DNA of 64,000 nt from Pyrenopolyporus hunteri (lineage: Eukaryota; Ascomycota; Sordariomycetes; Xylariales; Hypoxylaceae). Shown one piece after another: positions 59,160 through 64,000 of this stretch. Location: contig CADCXC010000009.1 in assembly GCA_902806595.1 (NCBI GenBank), forward strand, positions 2,542,001 to 2,606,000, in the 5' to 3' direction. How positions within the stretch are numbered: the first letter of the stretch is position 1; every line of letters begins with the position of its first letter. Under the pieces are notes generated by a model that saw only the letters and a program-made list of their open reading frames with translations, was not told the DNA's origin and made no database searches. Both the position numbers and the translations under genes were made by a program.

Positions 59160-61000
59160 TTATGTGCTGTGGGAAAACGGAGCTGGAGGTTGGCTCGAAG
59201 GAGGTAGGTATGTAGGTAGGTAGGTAGGTTTATTAGGTATCTACTTGGACAGGTACAGTACCTAGGTAGTTGTATCTAGGTACATAATCTATTCATGTGC
59301 TTCATCTCCTACATACCTTCCTGCATTTACATACATGTAGGTAGGTAGTTGTATGGATTGGTACATAGGTACCTACGACATACTCACCCAATATTGAAGA
59401 CTGGAGTCAACCTCGAGGATATAAAAACTTCCCTTACCTGTACCTAGGTACAATACATAGATACTGTACCTTAAAGCTGCCTAGGTAGGTATGTGTATGT
59501 ACAGTGCATGGTAACCATGTATGAGGGGGTCACATAATACCTACCTACCTATAAAATTGAAATACCTACATGCACGTGGGCGCTACCTGTTTGCACAGGA
59601 TTGCATTAAGTTGTCGGGTACACATCAATGTAGGCACCTAGGTAGGTGCCTACCTGAGTACCTACCTACCTATATATATGTAAATCTACATTGAAGATAT
59701 TCCCTACGAAACCCACCAACTTACCCAGTACCTATATACCTACATAGGTACATAGGTACCTAGGTAGATCGGTATACCTAAGTAGGTACTTTTATACGGT
59801 GATGAATGGGATGTTCCTTTCAGTACCTAATCATGTAGGTGTCTACCTGTACCCCTACATGTAGTACCTCATTGAACCGGTTTAGACAGTACATCTTACA
59901 CATTACCTAGGTGGTAGCATGCGCTGAGGTAGGTAGAGAGGTACATGTAGGTACAAGTACAGTACATGTGTATAAGCCGATCGCCCATCTCAGCCGCAGC
60001 GGGGTACTAAACCCTCATCAGCTCTTCATCTATTTAATCGGATTAGGCGTAGCTGCAGCCTCTTTCTTTCCTCCCTCGTTAATATTTAGTATTATCTCAT
60101 TCGAAATTATCTTGTTTCCGGTTCTTCTTTTCTACCCATAATCTAAATCCTAAATACCCTATTGCGTCAATGCTTTCCCAGTTACTCTAAAACCTAAACC
60201 TACCTAACTATCTAATCACCACCAGGTCCTTTGTAGGTGGTATACACCGGCGTGACAACACAGCCATACATGTACATCGTGTCGTGTACTGTATGGAAGG
60301 GCCGTAGTTGGGGGATATGACATTAACAACACTTCGAAACAACCGCCCGCAATAGGTACCTAGGTACCTGTTATTCTTGTGCGGTTTTTAAAATTCCGTT
60401 TCGGACCAAATTTCCTTATTCTAGTCCTTTCCACGCTCGATATGTAGCTTGGAGCAGGATGGCGTTGTTGTTGTCGTGGTGGTTGTACGTCGGCTACTCG
60501 ATATTGTGGGGGTCGAATTATGAATCAGTAGGCTCTACCCCTCTGGGTATTCCCAGTTCCTCCTTACTTTGCATGGGCACCTACGAAAAACTTAATAGTG
60601 CTGTGCTTGTATAAAAGGAGGGTTATCTAGGTACCTACATGTATCTACCATTGGAACGAGCCTCAATAGACCTATTAATTGGCTTTAGTACCTCTTTCGA
60701 ACATCCAGTTCTAATAAATGAATCTGAACCTGGATCATGCCCCATAGAGTAAAAACCTAGGTACATGTAACTACCTAAGGTCCTACGTACCTAAATACCT
60801 ACCTACCTACTACCTACCCCTACGTCTAAGCATCAGGTACCTAGGTAATTAGCTTTTACAGCCTTTTGAAACCTTATGGCTCCCCGAAGCAATTTTAGGT
60901 CGAGGATGTCTACCTGCCCAGAAGAACAAGCCTGTTACGGATGCAGTGGATACCTACATAGGTACCTTATGAATGAATGGCGTCATAATTCTTGGCTAGG
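59160..61000. repeat. Island of TACCTAGGTA / ACCTACCT motif
   Basis: Dozens of overlapping copies of CCTAGGTA, GGTACCTA, ACCTACCTACC and TACATGTAGGTA over about 1.8 kb, on no fixed period, so it is not a classical tandem satellite. Words are self-complementary and could form hairpins or be protein-binding sites. Confidence 0.8.
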
Positions 61001-61355
61001 AGGCCCTTAACATTAGTGCCAATTCAATGTAAATATTCGACTTGTTTTCCTGGTACCTGGGTATTCATCATGGGACGCATTGGATATCGGGATTGAAGAG
61101 AACCAACCTGCAGCTTTGTTTATTTGTTCTACTTGGTAGGTGACATCATTCTGGCCTTTTATGAGATGCGCCACCTACGTCTCTCCTTAATTTCGACATG
61201 CTTTTCTTACTCTACTCAAGCTCTTTTTGTCCTTTACCATCAAATATTTCAACAACGCTCCATTTCCTAAGCCACACCCGACAGATTCAACTAAGTATAC
61301 TTTCTAAATCATAGAATTCTAGTTCTCGCCTCAGCTTTTATCTGATTTCTCCCTC

Positions 61356-61831
61356 ATGGATTTCGTTAACAAGATTACCGGGGGCCCCAAGGACAACCAA
61401 GGAAACAGTACCCAGGAGAGTGGGCAGCAGAAATCTAACGGCGGTATTATGGATAAGCTCAACGCGTTGGGTGGAGGTGGCAAAGAGAGCGAAAAGAACG
61501 AAGATGCGCTTGACAAAGGTTGGTAATCGTCGAGTTAAACGAATCTTCTAGCCTTTAATACTCCCCTGAAAATCGTTTTTATTATATATATAGGTACCTA
61601 TATATGCTTACACGGATACAAACGTACAACTCCCTGTGTTAGTCTCTCTGCTAACTCTCGCTGAATATAGGGGTCGATTGGGTTCAAGAGCATGTATTGG
61701 GGCAAGGAGACCAGAGTAATGAGAGTGCTGCTGAACAAGCCAAGGACGAACAGATCTCCGATTTTATTCGAGGTCAATATAAGAAGACCACAGGCTCTGA
61801 CTTCCCAGTTAAGGATAAGGAACGCTTTTAA
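61356..61831 (+). CDS. Small hydrophilic fungal protein, conserved type, function unknown
   Basis: 107 residues, exons 61356-61518 and 61671-61831 (152-bp intron, donor gttggt, acceptor atatag). N-terminus 'MDFVNKITGGPKDNQ' then Gln/Ser/Gly-rich DNA-coded filler, 'GGIMDKLNALGGGGKESEKNEDALDKG', and after the intron 'VDWVQEHVLGQGDQSNESAAEQAKDEQISDFIRGQYKK' pieces ending 'SDFPVKDKERF'. Very polar, no Cys, no signal peptide or membrane helix. From memory, short fungal proteins with 'DWVQEHVLGQG' and 'AEQAKDEQISDFIR'-like blocks are widespread in filamentous ascomycetes and usually listed as uncharacterised or stress-related. I cannot confirm that here. The intron itself contains TATATATAGGTACCTATATA, the window's repeat word. 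Confidence 0.75.
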
Positions 61832-62675
61832 GTGGACTTCAGCATGATTCAGGTGTGGGATCGAGGCTCGGTACATTCACTAGGGAGAAGGCGGAAGGAA
61901 TCTTGGTAGATCGACGTTGTATCAGATCAGGATAGCTTGTTGGGGACCTAAGAAGATTTGGCTCAACTATCTACATCTCATTTTGAACAAGGCTAGATCG
62001 TCTTAGTTACTAGAAGTCTCGATTTTTCTCGTTTCACTTTGGAATTATAGTGGAATGTAGAATCTGGGAACGTTCTTCAATGGTCTGAATGTAAAGAAAG
62101 ATGAGAAATCATGGCATGACCCTCATTACCCCCGGCACTAAATCCATCGTGAGATGCCACAATACAGCAAAGCGGTACTTATTGCGTAATGCTTCAGTGG
62201 AGAAGTTACTCTGTGGAGCCGTTAGAAGCTATTGGGTGCAAATACGAACCAGCCGAAGTTACCCGTAATGACTTGAACTTCGTGTGATTACTCGTATGAT
62301 TATAGGGTTGAAGAGTTGGGTAGGTAGGTAGTCATCTACTATATTCTTAATGCAGAGAAACTGACAAGTGCCAATTTGTTTAACTGATGGATCTCTGTGG
62401 AATACCTAGAGAAATTTTACTACATCTGACTGGCCTCCTGGCTGATCATTTCGTACCTATCATTTGACAACGATACCTTTGTCAAAGTTGGATCCCAAAA
62501 TTCATGATAACAGAGCATCGGAACACGGTAGGTATAGGAGCCATCTTTTGGTTTACGTTTGTGTTTCCGCGACGTATACGCCAATATTCTAATATTGAGT
62601 TTTTACGTTCTGAAGACCGGAGAATAGCGTTCTCGCCTAGGCTGCCACAGAACTCCCCTATCTATGCAACACCCA
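61832..62675. other. Convergent intergenic region
   Basis: 0.84 kb between the small gene and the GH79 3' end. No gene recognised. Confidence 0.6.
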
Positions 62676-64000
62676 TCATTGTAAGTAGACTACCAAGGCT
62701 TCGCTAGCTTTTAGAGTGACCGTAGCTTGCCCATTGGACACCGCTATACTTTCAGTAGTCCCAGTCCCCGCAATATTACAATTCCCGTCGGTAAAGGTCT
62801 GTCCGCCAAAGGTAACTTTTCCGCCTTGGTCCACCCTTGATGTAGCACTCTCTGCCGTCAATCTCTTCGCCTTCAACGAGCTCACCGACAAGCCACGTAG
62901 GTCGAAGGACTGACTGGAGCGACTACCACTCCCGCTGAAGTAGTCTGAGTTATATAGCAGGGCTCGCAATGGACTACCGTCCGAGCCAAATGAAACGTAT
63001 GCTGCATAGTTACTATTCCCATCGTCAAGGGCCGTGATATGAGATGCTTTCGCTAGGAACGCAGTCGCTGCGTACGCACCGTAATATGGTGCCCCCATGC
63101 TGTACCGGCCCCAGAAGCAGTATTGACAGTTTCCAACAGTCCCGTGGTGGAAATACGTCCGCGATATATTGCTGTAGCTTGCGCGGAGAACATAGTCCAT
63201 CGTCCATAAAGCTGCCCCGAAGGTGGGAGACACCCCAGCAGCTCCTCCGCCGGACACTATTTGCGTGAACGTTCAACGGCGAGCCATATTGTCATACGAA
63301 TGGGGCCACATACCGGAGTTAGTCTCGCCAAATATATACGGCTTGCCCTCCCTCAAAGCCGCCGCCACGTCAGCATCAAAAACGTGTAGATTGCTAGAGA
63401 TTCCCCTGTGGCTCATCAGGGAATTAACGCTCCCACCGGGATAGTTGTGATGGGCATATGTCTTGACATATTGCTTAACGGTCGCGTTCTGCTTCGCGAT
63501 TAACTCCGCCGCTCCCCAAGTCGGGGGAGAATCATTCGAATTGCCAGCTTGGATAATGGGTGCTTTATTTACGGCTGAACCGACCGAGATCGCCCAGTTA
63601 TTCTGGGACGCGGCATCAGCAGACGGGGACCAGCCTCCAGACGCGATCGGTTGCCCGTTCCGAGAGTAGTCTAAAGAGTAAGTAGTCAGCTGCGATCAGG
63701 CGTTCGGGATTATAAATTCGCGGAGCAAAAACGCCTACATTCTGGCTCGTTGCCTAGTTCGATGGCAAGTAAGTTTTTCACCTCAGACACGGCGATCTTG
63801 GCGGCGTCAATCGTATTCTGGATGTTATTTTTCCCCCTATTTAGGCCAACCACCACGCTGCCGCCGTAACTCCCGGCTAGAGTTAGGAAGCTAGAGCCGA
63901 AGGTCAAACTCGAAGGCGCGTCGGCCGGGTTGGAAACGCTATATACAACGTATGCCGATGTTTTGGAGTCGTATTGAGCCCGGTCTTGAGTGGTGCCTCC
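62676..64000 (-). CDS. Glycoside hydrolase family 79 (beta-glucuronidase-like), N-terminus beyond window
   Basis: Retaining glycosidase of GH79, fungal members of which release glucuronic acid or 4-O-methyl-glucuronic acid from arabinogalactan-protein-type glycans, usually outside the cell. Visible exons: 64000-63739 (continues past the window), 63670-63314 and 63256-62676. The first begins in frame with 'GGTTQDRAQYD'. Acid/base E lies in 'LLAIELGNEPEYY', split by an intron, and the nucleophile E in 'YIFGETNSVSGGG', also next to an intron. Between them are 'AASQNNWAISVGSAV' and 'YAHHNYPGGSVNSLMSHRG'. The C-terminal beta-sandwich (GH79C-like) contains 'WGRYSMGAPYYGAYAATAFL' and ends 'ATVTLKASEALVVYLQ'. 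The signal peptide cannot be judged because the start is missing. Confidence 0.9.

Larger units (their letters stand above)
58154..61355. other. Intergenic, 3.2 kb, very rich in palindromic repeat motif
   Basis: No supported gene. The first part holds short tandem repeats, and 59160-61000 is saturated with ACCTACCTAGGTA-type words. An open frame at 59911-60141 ends in a hydrophobic stretch but has no family resemblance. CT-rich DNA precedes the small gene at 61356. Confidence 0.6.

Noticed and set aside
59911..60141. 76-codon frame with hydrophobic C-terminus in the repeat island
   Set aside because: Its first part is made of the repeat word itself and the hydrophobic end comes from a T/C-rich tract; no sign of coding bias.

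Overview
The window is nuclear DNA of a filamentous ascomycete. Genes carry many short introns (about 50-150 bp, GT-AG, with CTAAC/CTGAC-like branch sites). Families are typically fungal: TRI12-type and siderophore major facilitator transporters, a GH72 glucanosyltransferase, a GH79 glycosidase, a zinc-cluster regulator and a Sec72-type TPR protein. Intergenic DNA is full of a palindromic TACCTAGGTA/ACCTACCT motif, a look I associate with some Sordariomycetes (possibly Xylariales). That placement is inference only. I found no tRNA, rRNA, CRISPR array or intact transposon.

Layout. 1.1-3.3 kb: seven-exon TRI12-type transporter (+). 4.2-8.0 kb: head-to-head ELP3 (-) and UBC1-type E2 with UBA (+). 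8.0-12.7 kb: gene-free. 12.8-15.6 kb: promethin-like membrane protein (+) and a convergent DUF89/ARMT1 phosphatase (-). 18.0-20.1 kb: siderophore transporter (+) with a paired GATA-type iron-regulator site upstream. 22.2-25.9 kb: three related small Cys/His-rich proteins in tandem, the least explained element here, set in gene-poor DNA. 29.6-31.6 kb: small conserved protein (+) and Sec72 (-). 32.4-35.3 kb: eight-exon Zn2Cys6-like regulator (-) needing one non-canonical splice acceptor. 37.6-39.1 kb: TauD-like dioxygenase (+). 42.6-44.5 kb: GPI-anchored GH72 enzyme (+). 45.0-49.4 kb: divergent lipid-droplet hydrolase (-) and lysophospholipid acyltransferase (+). 50.3-53.9 kb: divergent GFO/IDH/MocA oxidoreductase (-) and mitochondrial NAD(H) kinase (+). 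54.9-58.2 kb: large BIRC6/UBE2O-like E2 (-). 58.2-61.3 kb: repeat-motif-rich DNA. 61.4 kb: small conserved protein (+). 62.7-64.0 kb: GH79 enzyme (-), cut by the window end.

Most genes are core housekeeping (tRNA modification, ubiquitin transfer, ER translocation, NADP supply, lipid metabolism, wall remodelling), interspersed with accessory transporters and enzymes. I see no secondary-metabolite backbone gene. Exon models were built by hand from reading frame, splice consensus and protein-family expectation. For every complete multi-exon gene the exon lengths sum to a multiple of three.
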